In this document: one piece after another, positions 1 to 10,471 of the stretch
Layout: each line of letters opens with the position of its first letter
How positions within the stretch are numbered: position 1 is the stretch's first letter
Made by a program: the position numbers and the translations under genes
Notes under the pieces: generated by a model
The model's input: the letters and a program-made list of their open reading frames with translations, nothing else
Databases searched by the model: none
What the model was told of the DNA's origin: nothing
Source: Leucosporidium creatinivorum
Lineage: Eukaryota > Basidiomycota > Microbotryomycetes > Leucosporidiales > Leucosporidiaceae
Assembly: GCA_001600635.1 (NCBI GenBank)
Contig: BCKL01000003.1
Location: forward strand, 1,530,928 to 1,594,927
Length of the DNA: 64,000 bases
Reading direction: 5' to 3'

Positions 1-875
1 AGCGCGACAGCATGTTGAAGCACTGAGGAGGGCGACGAGGATGTGGAGTGAGAGAAGCGAGCATGGCTCATGGAGCCCAAGGCATCTCGTCGTCGAGAAA
101 GGGTTCCAGGCGGTCCATGATCACTTATCGCCTAGAACCAATGTTTGAGGTGCGAAACCAACGTCCTCCGACAGCGGTTCGTGCCGATGAAGCTGGCCAG
201 CGCCGAGCCAGCCTAGCGAGAATTCGGACGAGGTTTAGAGGGAGCGACACCGATTGCAGTACACCAAACAAGATACAGCGTTCTAGTGAGCTCCGGCCAG
301 CCACGCGCACAGCTCCCACGACAGCGAGCAGCCCTTCCTCCCGTCTCATCGGCGCCGAACCCCATCGCCGAAATCGAAGCCAACAAGCACTGCACATCGA
401 GCGAAACCAAAGAGGTCAGCTTCAAGTTCTCGACATGCGATTCGTTGGTGGCCCCAATCGTAGGATGACCGAGAAGGGGAGGTAGCGGGTGGGATTTGGA
501 TCAGAGTTGCGGTTTTGAAAAGTTGGTGCAGTTTGTGCCTCGACATGATGTATTAAGTCAGGGATAACAGGACGCTGATCCTCGATGGGACCAGCGCGTT
601 ACTCATCGTGTCCAGTGGGAGGATGTAGGGGAGAATGAGAAGGGGAGAAGAGACTCACGAGTCGGAAAGAGCAGTCGAGTGGGCCCTATAGAGCTACAGC
701 ATCGACTGAGCACAGCTGTAGCCTTGTAGTCCTGTCACCGCTGGGTCGAAAAGCCGAGAGAGACGAGTGAATGGCAGGAAGGAGAGCTGCTCAAGCCAGA
801 ACTTTTTCGACTTGGGCCGCTCAGCCGAATTCGAGGCGGAGAGGGGAGAGCGAAGGTTGGCTCGCTTCGCACTGC
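1..875. other. Left-edge region with no supported gene
   Basis: I cannot support a gene here. On the minus strand an ATG at 544-546 opens about 40 codons, and a GCTGAC motif followed by an AG acceptor lies downstream, so a spliced gene leaving the window on the left is possible. I could not find a coherent next exon or a family match. The last 200 bases act as the TRM5 leader and carry CTACAG and CTGTAG motifs near 690-730. Confidence 0.4.
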
Positions 876-2775
876 ATGCTGAGCCGCTTCTGCTTCAAAT
901 CGTTCCATTCTACCGCCACAATGACTGCTAGACACACTCCCAGCATCAACCTACAGCCTCCCGTCCACCGCGGCCTCACTGAGCTCGACCGCTCTCTCTT
1001 CGCTGTCGAGGTGCCCGTTCTCGCTGCTCGTGTGCCCGCCGCTCTCGCTGCCGAGTTCAGGAATGGAAAGGGAAAGAAGTGGGCAGTTTCTGTGGCTTTC
1101 TACCAGTGCCGAGCTCACCTACACTCCTCCACAGCCATCTCTTCTTCCTCCCTCGAACTCAAGCCGTCGTCGCCGATCCCGAGTCGCCCGAGTACCGTCG
1201 AGTACTGCTGTCGGAGCAAGATCGATGTATGATATGCCCTCTCGCCGATAGTCGACTTTTGCTGACCCTATCTCGGCCCACAGCATCGCCCTCGCTTCAG
1301 CAGCTCCTCGCAGAGACCAATTTTGAGCTCGTCGAGCACACGCTCAAGTTTGATTACGACTACTGGGGAGCAGGTGAGCTCGGTCCAACTTCCTCTCACC
1401 GCTGGCGTGCTGACCCGACCTTCCCGCAGACGAGATTCTGCAAGCCGTCCTGCCCGAGGATCTTCTCGAAGAGTCACCCACCGCCTTCACCCTCGTTGGC
1501 CATGTTGGTGAGCTCTGGATTTGCTCTTCATCCTCTGTACAGCTGCTGATGCGCTCTCACAGCCCACCTCAACCTTCGCGACGCCTACTTGCCTCACCGA
1601 CACCTGATCGGCCAGGTCATCCTCGACGTCCGGTTCCCACCTGTTACCCCCCGAGGCTCTAGCTGATCTCGCCTACGTCTACAGAAAAACAAGAAGGTCG
1701 TGCGCACCGTCGTCAACAAGCTCGACACGATCGACAACGAGTTCCGCAACTTTAGGATGGAGGTGCTCGCCGGCGACCACGATTTCAACGTGGTGACTGT
1801 GAATCTGCGACTCTTTCTTCGCTCGAATCGAAGCTTACTCACTCCCAACTCCAGAGCGAGTCCAACTGCACCTTTGCTTTTGACTTCTCGGCCGTCTACT
1901 GGAACTCTCGGCTGCAAGGCGAGCACGGCAAGCTGGTCGACTCGTTCTCGGAGCAGGACGTCGTCTGCGATGCGTTTGCTGGAGTCGGACCTTTCGCCAT
2001 TCCAGCAGGCAAGAAGGGCTGCGCTGTGGTGGCAAGCGATTTGAACCCGGCGAGTGCTTCGGCGTTGAAGGAGAATGCGAGGCTCAACAAGGTGCGCTCC
2101 TTCTGTCCTCCCAAAGAGCCGTCGCTGACATCTAGCGTCGCAGGTGGAGAGCAACGTAAGGACAGGCAACTTTGACGCCCGCGACTTTATCCGTCAATCG
2201 GTCCTCGACGTGTGGAACGAGCCCTTCCCGCCTTACTCCAAACCGCTCTCCTCCAAGGCCAGGAGCAAGCTCGTGCGTCAAGCTCAAACCACCAAGGCCG
2301 CTCAGGATCCTGCTTCAGCATCAACACCACCCTCTACCGCCGACTCGACCCCCTCCCTCCCTCCTCGGCGCCTCATCAACCATTTCGTGATGAACCTCCC
2401 GGCGCTGGCCATCGAGTTCCTCGACGCCCTCAAGGGCCTGTATCGACCACTGTACGAGCTCGAAGGCGCACGGGAAGCGGTCGAGGAGGCTGGAGAAGCA
2501 GCGCTGCCGATGGTCCATTGCTACTGCTTCACCAAGAGCCCCGAGACGGCCGAGGGGGACATTCTCGAGGTGGGCTCTTTGGTCGCTTGTTGTCCGATGG
2601 AGTTGACGCTGACCCTCCTCGTCTTTGATGCACCTCACAGCGAGCTTCCAAGGCGCTCGGTATGCCCAACACCCCGCAGGCGAAGGACTACCGCCTCCGC
2701 TTCGTGCGAGACGTTGCGCCGAGGAAGGAGATGTACTGCCTCGAGTTCAGGCTGTCGAGGGAGATGGTGGCGTAG
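876..2775 (+). CDS. TRM5: tRNA (guanine-37-N1)-methyltransferase Trm5
   Basis: This SAM-dependent enzyme makes m1G37 next to the anticodon and prevents +1 frameshifting; in yeast it works in nucleus/cytoplasm and in mitochondria. The spliced reading contains the N-terminal ELDRSLF block, a [13 protein letters not shown] region, the SAM-binding core [28 protein letters not shown], and the NPPY-like motif as [14 protein letters not shown], in family order. Several short introns interrupt it. Three in-frame ATGs lie at 771 (directly after an in-frame TGA), 876 and 921. From 876 the first 15 residues ([15 protein letters not shown]) are basic and hydroxylated like a mitochondrial presequence; the 921 start aligns with the cytosolic start of yeast Trm5. 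I chose 876 for that reason. It converges on the kinase-like gene, with about 180 bases between the stops. Family assignment is secure; the start is less so. Confidence 0.93.
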
Positions 2776-2952
2776 AGCTGATCCTGGATGACACCCCCTT
2801 CAGCACTGTGTCGCGGTCTTCTTATAAGACGAGGGAGCGGGAGAGAGCCAGCTAGCTCGCCGTTCTTTCGCCGTTCTTTCGCCGCTCACTCTCACTCTTG
2901 AGCTGTACATACGTTTACAGGCGAGTGACTAGCAAAAGGCGAATGCAGCACA

Positions 2953-4186
2953 TCATCGCTTCCGCCAGACATCCCGCCAGAGCCCCAGCAGCCCTCGCTC
3001 ACGCTCCATCTTCGCCCAGGCTTTTGTCCCCGCGAACCCGACCTGTACTTTGATAAGGCCTTGCACCCATGACTCGTCGTGAGACGTCCAGTGGTCCGGC
3101 TGCTGGGGTACACCATTGATCGGGACTGGCGGGCGTCGTTGATGGGCCTCAGCGGTAGATCGTTCGGCTTGGGCGCGAGTGCTGGTGTGGGCGAGGTCGA
3201 GGAAGACGAGGGAAAGTGGTCCATCCTTCAGATCTTGACCCTTCAAGACGAGGATGTCGTCTGCCTGGGGCTCGAGGTAGACTATCCCTCGCTCGTGGAA
3301 GCGGCGGACAGCTTGCAAGGCCGGGGTGAACTACGAGCGACGAGGCGAGCAAGCGGCGGTCAATTTCTGATATCTTGTGGCCCACAGTGGGCATCGCGAA
3401 CTCACCAAGTTGTCTATCCCGTCCTCCAAGCCGAGCTCCTCGTCCTTGGCCTTGCGTTCCCGAAGGAGAAAGTCGCCGAGGGTTCGAGCGATCGCCGAGA
3501 GGTCTTCGAGAACGATACCGACGATACGCTCGCCGTGCGGGAGGTCGAAGTGGTAGAACCCGTAGCAGATAGGGATGTCGGCGCCTTGGAAGCCATTGAG
3601 AAGGGCGTAGCTGAGAGATTGAAGAGCGAGTCAGCTTCTCCCTTCGCCGAGCGCCGAGCACGCCGTCACCTTCAACTCACTTGCTCGCCTCTTTACTCTC
3701 CAGCCACGCGGCCGACCACCATTCCCAGAGGTCCGACTCATGGCTCCCTCCACCCTTTGAAATCGGGAAGAGCGACTCGTGCAGCAGCTTCACAACAACA
3801 TCAACCGGCTGTCCACCGCCGTCGCTCTTCGAAGCCTTGCAGCGCCACACCTGCGACCAGTTATTCTCCTCGGTCGTGTTCTGAAGCGCCTCAGTGAGCT
3901 CGAGCGACCAGGGAGTGTCGGAGAAGGCGGGACCGCTGTTGGCGAGGAGCGAGCGGAGGAGCGGACGGTGAGGGCTGAGGGCTAGGGAAGATGTAGGAGG
4001 GTAGGGCAGGGGAGGAAGAGCATCTTGATACATCGCAGGTCCTGTCCATGCTAGCTGGTCGCCTCGTTCGAGCGGTGTTGCTTCGGCGATGCGCCGGCGC
4101 TCGAGCAGCGCCGCCTTCTGCTCGGGAGTAGGGGGCGAAGGGTAGTACTTGGGCAAGTGGCTGTAGTCGAGTCGAGTTGGAGCCAT
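2953..4186 (-). CDS. Protein kinase-like protein, probably a pseudokinase
   Basis: Three exons can be read. The first (from ATG 4184-4186) opens with a proline-rich segment and holds WSQVWRCKAS followed by VDVVVKLLHES, which fits the glycine-loop and VAIK-lysine region. The second carries ICYGFYHFDLPHGERIVGIVLEDL, typical of the hinge approach in fungal kinase-like proteins. The third has HERGIVYLEPQADDILV and then LVFLDLAHT where active kinases have HGDL..NIL and a metal-binding DFG/DFD. The catalytic-loop Asp is therefore absent (LE in place of GD), and the metal site is degenerate. From this I infer a catalytically impaired kinase fold; it might still bind nucleotide or act as a scaffold. 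It shares a 406-base divergent promoter with TAF11. No closer family can be named from sequence alone. Confidence 0.65.
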
Positions 4187-4592
4187 GGCTGAGCTAATAG
4201 AGATGGCGAGAAGCGAAGAGCGAAACGAGTCCGGCGAACGAAGAGCTCAGCGTCTGAGATGAGAGGTCTAAGCGCTGAGCGACGTTGTAAAGAGGTGCTG
4301 GGCGACTGTGAGCTTCATGCTGTAGCTTGTCCGAGTCGCAAGCGAGGTCGAGCTATTAGGCGAGTGGTTTGGCAGAGGCCAACCCGAATTCGAGCTCGCC
4401 CGGCTCTTCTGCTTCCTGCTATTCACCTCGATTTCTTGCCTCGCCTCCAGATAGCTACAGAAAGCTCCCAGATCCCCTACAGCCTCACATCTCGCCTTGA
4501 ACAACCACAGCAGCCTCCAGCTCACGGCACCCAGCTAGCTTCCTCTCGCCAGTCGCTCTCTCGCCTCTCCTGCACCTCATCAACACCACAGC
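4187..4592. promoter_or_regulatory. Divergent promoter, kinase-like gene / TAF11
   Basis: This short gap separates two start codons on opposite strands. It contains a pyrimidine-rich stretch and CTACAG-type hexamers (for example near 4450-4480) ahead of TAF11. I see no clear TATA box. Confidence 0.45.
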
Positions 4593-5474
4593 ATGAAGCG
4601 CAGCTTCTCACAAGGCTCCCCACCGCCCACCAAAGCCCCCAAGAAGAAGTCCAAGCTCTCCCAATCGACAGCACACACACCGCTCGCTTCCTCTCCTCCT
4701 TACAGCGGCGTCGATTCACCACAACGCGGGAGGAGTAGGAGCAGGAGTAGGAGCTTGAGTGTGGCGCCTGGAGGGGGTGGCAAGGGCAAGGGAAGGGAGA
4801 CGGAGAGGGATAGGGAGGAGATGGGCGCGCCGGCTGAGGAGGGGCAGGAGGGAGAGGGAGATGCTGAAGGGGATGCTGAGGATGAAGAGCTGGTCTTTTC
4901 GGATGATGAGGTGTGTCTTTCACTACTCTGCCGATTCGGAGCAGCTCACGCTGACCCCCGGCGCCCAAATCCAGTTCGGCATGAACCAGAAGCAGATGGC
5001 CAAGGAGAAGGAGGACCTCCGTGTACTGCTCGAGCACTTTGATTCGACTCAGATGGACCGCTACGAAGCCTACCGTCGAAGCGGTCTCACCAAAGGCAAC
5101 GTTCGCAAGGTGAGCTCTCCTTCGGCGAGAGGTCGGCCGCCTCCCGCTCGGCTCGCTAACTCGGCGCCCTTCGTTCGCAGCTCGTCAACCAGCTACTCGG
5201 ACAATCGGCTTCCCCCGCCGTCATCACCGTCGTGCGCGGTTTCTCCAAAGTCTTTGTCGGCGAGATCGTCGAGAAGGGTGCGCGCCGAGTCCATCGCTCC
5301 CCCCTCCTCCTTCCCCTTCGCTGACCTTTCTCTCACTTCGCAGCTCGCGCCGTCGCCAACCACTCTGGACCCCTCACTCCCGCCGACCTGCGCGAAGCCT
5401 ACCGACTGTACCAAGCCGAGCACGAGGGAGCCGGAGGAGGGGGAATCGCTCGCAAGAAGATGTTTGTCAAGTAG
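4593..5474 (+). CDS. TAF11: TFIID subunit TAF11 (histone-fold)
   Basis: TAF11 pairs with TAF13 through a histone fold inside the general transcription factor TFIID in the nucleus. The first exon encodes a low-complexity tail: a basic segment (PKKKSKLSQ), an RSRSRSRS stretch and an acidic run ending [11 protein letters not shown]. Later exons give the fold: [24 protein letters not shown], then [28 protein letters not shown], then [18 protein letters not shown]. These match the conserved TAFII28 domain, including the FVGEIVE helix and the PL.P..LREAYR helix. At least three short introns split the domain. The protein ends MFVK, and the stop is TAG at 5472-5474. Start choice: first ATG after a pyrimidine-rich leader. 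The family assignment is strong. Confidence 0.9.
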
Positions 5475-6146
5475 GCTCGTTAGGAAGCTGAGGGTCGCAA
5501 GTGCTGCTCCCTCGTCGTCGTAATGAACTTGAGTGGCCGTCTTCTCGCGGGTGCGTTTGTCGCGAGCGAGTAGCAGAAACATCTTCGAGCTGCTTCGCCT
5601 TCGCCGAACTCGGTCGCTCTGGCCAGCTTGCTCGTGCTCAACTGTTCGGAGAGCGCAGGCTTCGAGGCGCAGCTAACGGGGTCGAGGTGTACAAGAGCAG
5701 AGCCTCCGAGCGATGGAGGTCGTCTTAGCTTCAGCAGAGCATGGTGAGAAGAGCGAGCACGAAGCTCGGCTCAGCCTCCCTTCGCCGAGTTCGCCAATTC
5801 GCTTGCTCTCCGCCCCTTCTCTCGGTTAGAGGAGAAAGGGTAAAAACGTAAAGCACCGGTTCCGCACACAATCTAACGCGATTACAAGGGCAGGAACTCT
5901 GATGATGGGGGGGAGATGAGGCGACCAGCCCGATGATTTAGGAAGGAGAGGGTAGGTAATGTACGGGGGGTTAGGAGGGGGAGGGGAGGGGAGGGCTGGC
6001 GTCGTTATGAAGTTGAGCGTGACAAAATAAAAGGGGGGAGAACCATGATGGAGAAGAGAGAGAGAGAGAGCGCGGGAGCTCCGAACAACTCGGGCAAATG
6101 ATGGGGTGTACTAGCCTGAAGCTGCTCGGAAGAGTCTAGAGAAGAC
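5475..6146. other. Convergent 3' region, TAF11 / Cys-rich gene
   Basis: This lies between two stop codons. It holds a G-rich run near 5900-6000 on the plus strand and GA repeats near 6053-6071, which would be CT-rich in the Cys-rich gene's 3' UTR. I see no coding region. Confidence 0.5.
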
Positions 6147-7418
6147 CTAGTAGCAGGTGAGGGGGTTGGAGGTCGACTGGGCCTTGCGGAGGGAGGTGCC
6201 AGCGGGGCACGAGATGGAGCAGGCTCCGTTGTTGCAGCGGGGCTTTCCGGTTCCGTTGTCTGGTTGAGGAGAAGAAAAAGCGTCAATACATGAGGTCTGA
6301 AGACGAGCGACCACCGAGCGAAGACGAGGAAGACGGAGCCATAAACTCACAGGACTCGGGGCAAGCCTTGTTGGGGGCACCGCAGTTGTTGGCGTCGGTG
6401 GCGGTGGCGAAGCACTTGTAGGTGCTTCCAGCCTGGTAGAGGGTGGTTCCCTCGAAGCAGCCTGTGCGAGGACAAGAGGACGAGGTCAGCGAGGGCTCGA
6501 GAAGCCCGAAGGCCATCGCCGAGAGACAAAGCTTACCGGGAGCGCAAGCGCCGTTGGTGCAGACGTTGTAACCATCAGTGACGGTGGGGCAGGCCTGGAG
6601 AAGAGGGATGTAAGTCAGCGAGAGTCTACAGGACGACGAGAACACGCAAGACTCACAACTCCCGAGCAAGCGGTAGCGGCGGCCTGGCACTGAGTTCCGG
6701 AGGGGGCGAAGCCGTCGTTGCAACCTGACGAGACGCGGCGAGGTCAATGAACTGCACTAGATCTCGAAGCCGAGATCAACAACTCACGGAAGGTGCAGCG
6801 AGCCTTGAAGCAGAGGCCGGAAGCGTTCTCGGGGGGCGAGGTGAGGGATCCGCACTTGGCGTCTCCTCCGTTGTTCTTGTTGCAGCGGATGGCGGCGGCG
6901 GCGAGGGCGGCCTTGGTGCTCAGGAACGTAGATCCCTTGGCATAAGGATTCGCCACCTTCGCCTTCTTGAGTCCCGAGGAGGAGGAGGTAGACTTGCTGG
7001 TGGAAGGCTTTACGCGGGGTGCTCCACGTTTCTCCTTGTTGGCGCGCTTGGTAAGAGCAGCAGAAGCCTTGACCTGCGAGCGTCCGACGTGGTTGGCGTT
7101 GCGGGCGGCGAGGGAGCCGGCTGGGAGAGAAGGAAAGGAGCGAAAGGGGGAAAGGCGGAAAGGTAGGTTAGCTTCGTGCACTAATGTCATCGTGATGATG
7201 CACAGCCATCCAACACGCTTCAATCCACCCCATCACGCTCGCCGAACTCGAGAATGGACGCGTCGTTCAACTTTCTCCTCCCGCTGATCCCAGCGCCGAG
7301 CTGAAGGGGGAAAGGGGAGAAGGGAGAACTCACTCTTGCCAGAGGCGGCAGCGGCGATGGGGGAGAAGGCAAGGGCCATGAGGGCGACCGAGGCGAGGAT
7401 GGACTTGAAGGCAGGCAT
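6147..7418 (-). CDS. Secreted cysteine-rich protein
   Basis: The start ATG (7416-7418) opens a clear signal peptide: MPAFKSILASVALMALAFSP followed by IAAAASG, with a likely cleavage after the alanine run. After introns comes a basic linker with a KR/EKR pair (TKRANKEKRGAPR), a possible Kex2-type processing site, and a Ser/Thr-rich stretch. The remainder is a chain of small cysteine-rich blocks, each on its own exon or nearly so: AIRCNKNNGGDAKCGS, GCNDGFAPSGTQC, ACPTVTDGYNVCTNGACAPG, CFEGTTLYQAG..YKC, NNCGAPNKACPES, and RCNNGACSISCPAGTSL, ending NPLTCY. The final NCG...C...C..GAC...C..G pattern recalls the Cys-rich domain of fungal CPL1-type surface proteins, but I would not assign it firmly. 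The likely site is cell wall or secretion. Exon-per-block structure suggests growth by exon duplication. Confidence 0.75.
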
Positions 7419-9132
7419 CTTTGAGAGTTTGGGACGGAGAGGAAGGTTGAAGGGGGGGGGAGAGGGGAGGAGGGAGTTGAGGTCGAGCCGGTGGTAAGGA
7501 AGGTTAAAACGAGTGTAGGGGGGTCGACGACGGAAAGCGAGAAAGTGAGCTGGGTAGGGAAGGAGAGCAAGAGGGAGGACGGGAGCGCGCAAGCCCAAGT
7601 CCTCGACCGTTGTTTGCACGCCCATTCCTTGCTCGGCTCGATCTCGCATCCTTGCCCCAGATATCGCGTCTAAGGCACCCACTACTCACCCTCAAGCCTT
7701 GCTCGTCCGGTGGGCCGACTTTATTACATGCCAGCAGCACAACAAAGCACTCTCTGTACCGAGCTGCATCAGATCGTAATCGCCCTTTGGCTAAAGAGCT
7801 TCGGTCGAGGTTCGGCGCAAGCTTGCTCCCTTCTTCAGCACAGACATGATGATAGATCTACAGTGCACGCCCCATCTCCATCTTTCTCAACTTGCTCCGA
7901 CCAAAGCAAAGCAGCCCCGCGAGCACAAGGGACAAAGCGAGAAGACCGACGCGCCGTAATCGCCGAGAGCTGGCAACGCGCGAGAAGTTGGGCGAGAGAG
8001 AAAGTGTGGCGCCCCCCACGGCCTGCGGTTGCAGCTTGCTCTCGCCCAGAGTCGCTCTGGCCATCGCATCTTCTCACCCCTCTCCCGTCGCAGCTTGGGG
8101 GCAATTCCGAACGGGACGGAAGCTTCGGCGCCGAGGGAAACATTTCTGTAGTTCAAGCAAGTCTACGCGTCTCTACAATGTTCAAGCTACAAAACCCAAG
8201 CCTCCGATGCCGCAGTTGTTTGATACTTTGAAGCTAACAGAATCGCCCGGGGCAAGCGAAAGCCGTCACCCCCAGCCGACGGCCGTTGAGGCTCCCCTCG
8301 AGGGCCAAGGTGATGGACGATGAGCCCCAGCTTTCCTTGAGCGCGCCCGGCCAAGATTGTGGGCATTGTTAGAGTCGAAGCGTTTACGATGCTGTCACTT
8401 CGGCGTTCAGCAGTGAGTAGGAAGCGAGAGAGAAAGGGAAGGCAGACCCGGGCGCCGAGCACTCCGCCGAGGCGCGTTCCGCCGACGCGGGCGATACTGC
8501 TAGTTCTGTAAGCTTTCGAGCAATACAATCGACTATTTGTGCGTGTATGTGGCCCATCCTCAGATCCGTAAGGGCTACTTACTATATCGCCTCCGCTCGG
8601 TCGCAGGCCTCCGCGCCGAAGCCTCGAAGCGCTTTGATCGTACAGAGGCATTCCTACTGTCCCGATACTCAGTTGCGCGGGCGGCAGAGTCGGGAGATGA
8701 AATATGATGGGGTGGAAAATGCCTTCGATGGTAGAAAGTGCATTACTTGCGAGGCCAAGAGCATTCGAGGGAGCGGAAGTCCGTTCGCCGAGCATGCCTC
8801 TTCCTGACTCTGTAGCAACTCTGCAGATGCAGGTCGCGCCTCAAATACCATCTATGATAGTGCTGGTGTACATCCAATACCCTTCGCAGATCCCACGGCC
8901 TCTCCGACCTCGCTACAGACGCGCAAAGCGAGCGCGAAGTGGAAAGGGGGAGTTCGGCGATAGAGAAGCCAAGCAAGAGCTCGGCGCGGGCTGTGAGAGC
9001 AGGAGCAGTGTCATAGAGCAGACCAGAGTCGACTCAGGCCAGCCATACAAGCAGGGAACCATCAGTGAGCAACCCATCCTCAGCGCCGTCGGTCTCGCTC
9101 CCCTTGCCTCTCGCCAACCTCACGCCTCAGCC
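7419..9132. other. Long divergent intergenic region
   Basis: This 1.7-kb gap separates the starts of the secreted protein gene and RIB7. It contains open frames on both strands (for example minus 8187-8795), but they show no domain, no consistent splice pattern and no family resemblance. I see no RNA gene or repeat. A long upstream region is unusual in this compact window and may hold regulatory sites for the secreted protein gene. Confidence 0.4.
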
Positions 9133-10197
9133 ATGTCAGCTCCGACCACGCCCCAATTGCTGCCGACAGAGCTTTTATCCTCAGAAGAGCTACAAGGGTT
9201 CCTCGAATCCGTCTTTCCTCGCTCCTTCTTCCCCCACCCTCATCCTCCCACCTCGCCCAAGAAGCTCCTCGCCGCTCCTCCGACCAGGCGACGGCCCTTC
9301 GTAACGCTCACCTATGCTCAAAGTTTGGATGGAAAGATTGCTGGACCTGGTGGACAGCAGATCAGGCTGAGCGGGGACGAGAGCATGCGCTTGACACACA
9401 GGTGAGCGGTGTTGTGAGCTCGCAAGGGAAGGGCCGGCGCTGACCTCGCTGGAGGTCTGTAGGCTACGAGAGATTCATGATTCGATACTAGTAGGAGTAG
9501 GGACGATGATCTCGGATGACCCACAGCTTAATGGTGAGTTCTGTCCTCGGCGCGGCTCGACTGACAGAGCTGACCTTCGCTCTCCCCCTTCGCAGCTCGC
9601 CTGCCCGTCCTTCTGCCTTTGCCGTCGCAACCACAAGCCATCATCCTCGACACACATCTTCGTACACCAACCTCCGCCCGCCTGATGAAGAACCACCACA
9701 TGCGCATCACGCCTCGGCCCATCATCCTCTGCGAAGGAGGAGAGGGGCAGTCGGCGGAGCGGAAAGAGGCGTTGGAAGCGAGTGGAGCTACCGTGAAGGA
9801 GTTGGAGGTGGATGGTGAGCTGCGACGCTGTCTCCTACGACTGATCCGAGCGCTCATATACCTCTCCACTGCAGCACAAGGCCGACTTTCACTCGAAGCG
9901 CTGCTCAAGGAGGACTTTATCGGCCAGTCGCTCATGGTCGAAGGCGGCGCATCCGTCATCTCTTCCTTCCTCGCCTCGGGACTAGTAGACCTAGTCGTAA
10001 TGACTATCGCACCAGTCCTCATCGGCGACGGCGTGAGCATGCTCAGCGAAGGGGTGAGTCCTCTCCTCCCTCTCGGCGATGATTAGCGCTGAGCTTCTGA
10101 TCTCTCGGGACAGGCCATCCCGCCCGAATTGCGGCTGGTAGCGAGGAAAACCTTTGGCCACGATATCGTCATCGTTTGCAGGCCGCTACAGAGGTAG
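9133..10197 (+). CDS. RIB7: 2,5-diamino-6-ribosylamino-pyrimidinone 5'-phosphate reductase
   Basis: This is the fungal riboflavin-pathway reductase that turns the GTP cyclohydrolase II product into the ribitylamino form using NADPH, in the cytosol. The spliced protein shows the RibD C-terminal (DHFR-like) fold: RRPFVTLTYAQSLDGKIAG near residue 60, then GDESMRLTH, LREIHDSILVGVGTMISDDPQLN, a central AIILDTHLRTP block, and the hallmark SLMVEGGASVISSFL followed by VDLVVMTIAPVLIGDG. It ends near RKTFGHDIVIVCRPLQR. There is no deaminase domain, as expected of the fungal enzyme. Four or so short introns interrupt it, one just before the Leu-Ser-Leu-Glu-Ala helix (about 9818-9874). The start at 9133 is the first ATG of a proline-rich N-terminus; the downstream unknown gene begins only about 275 bases after the stop. 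Confidence 0.92.
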
Positions 10198-10471
10198 CGA
10201 TCGCCCTCGCGACGGAGGTCGGCGCTGGCGCAATCACGCCTTCGGGGAAATTAGAGGAAGCTTTACAGGAGCGGGAGCTGTTGTAGGGGGGTAGGAGATT
10301 AGATGTAAGGCCGATAGAGGCTTGTCGTACAGTAGAAGGTCTGGGAGCAGCGCCTGAGAGGAGCGAGCTCTTCGAACCGGCTGCGAAGCTCGAGCCTGAA
10401 ACGGGCGAACGCCCGAGCTATAAGTCTCTCTTTCCCTCTTGCCATTCGCTTCGACTCTTCGCTACACCTCG

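Noticed and set aside
8187-8795. 202-codon minus-strand frame in the secreted-protein/RIB7 gap
   Set aside because: No domain, no splice-consistent extension, composition like surrounding non-coding DNA.
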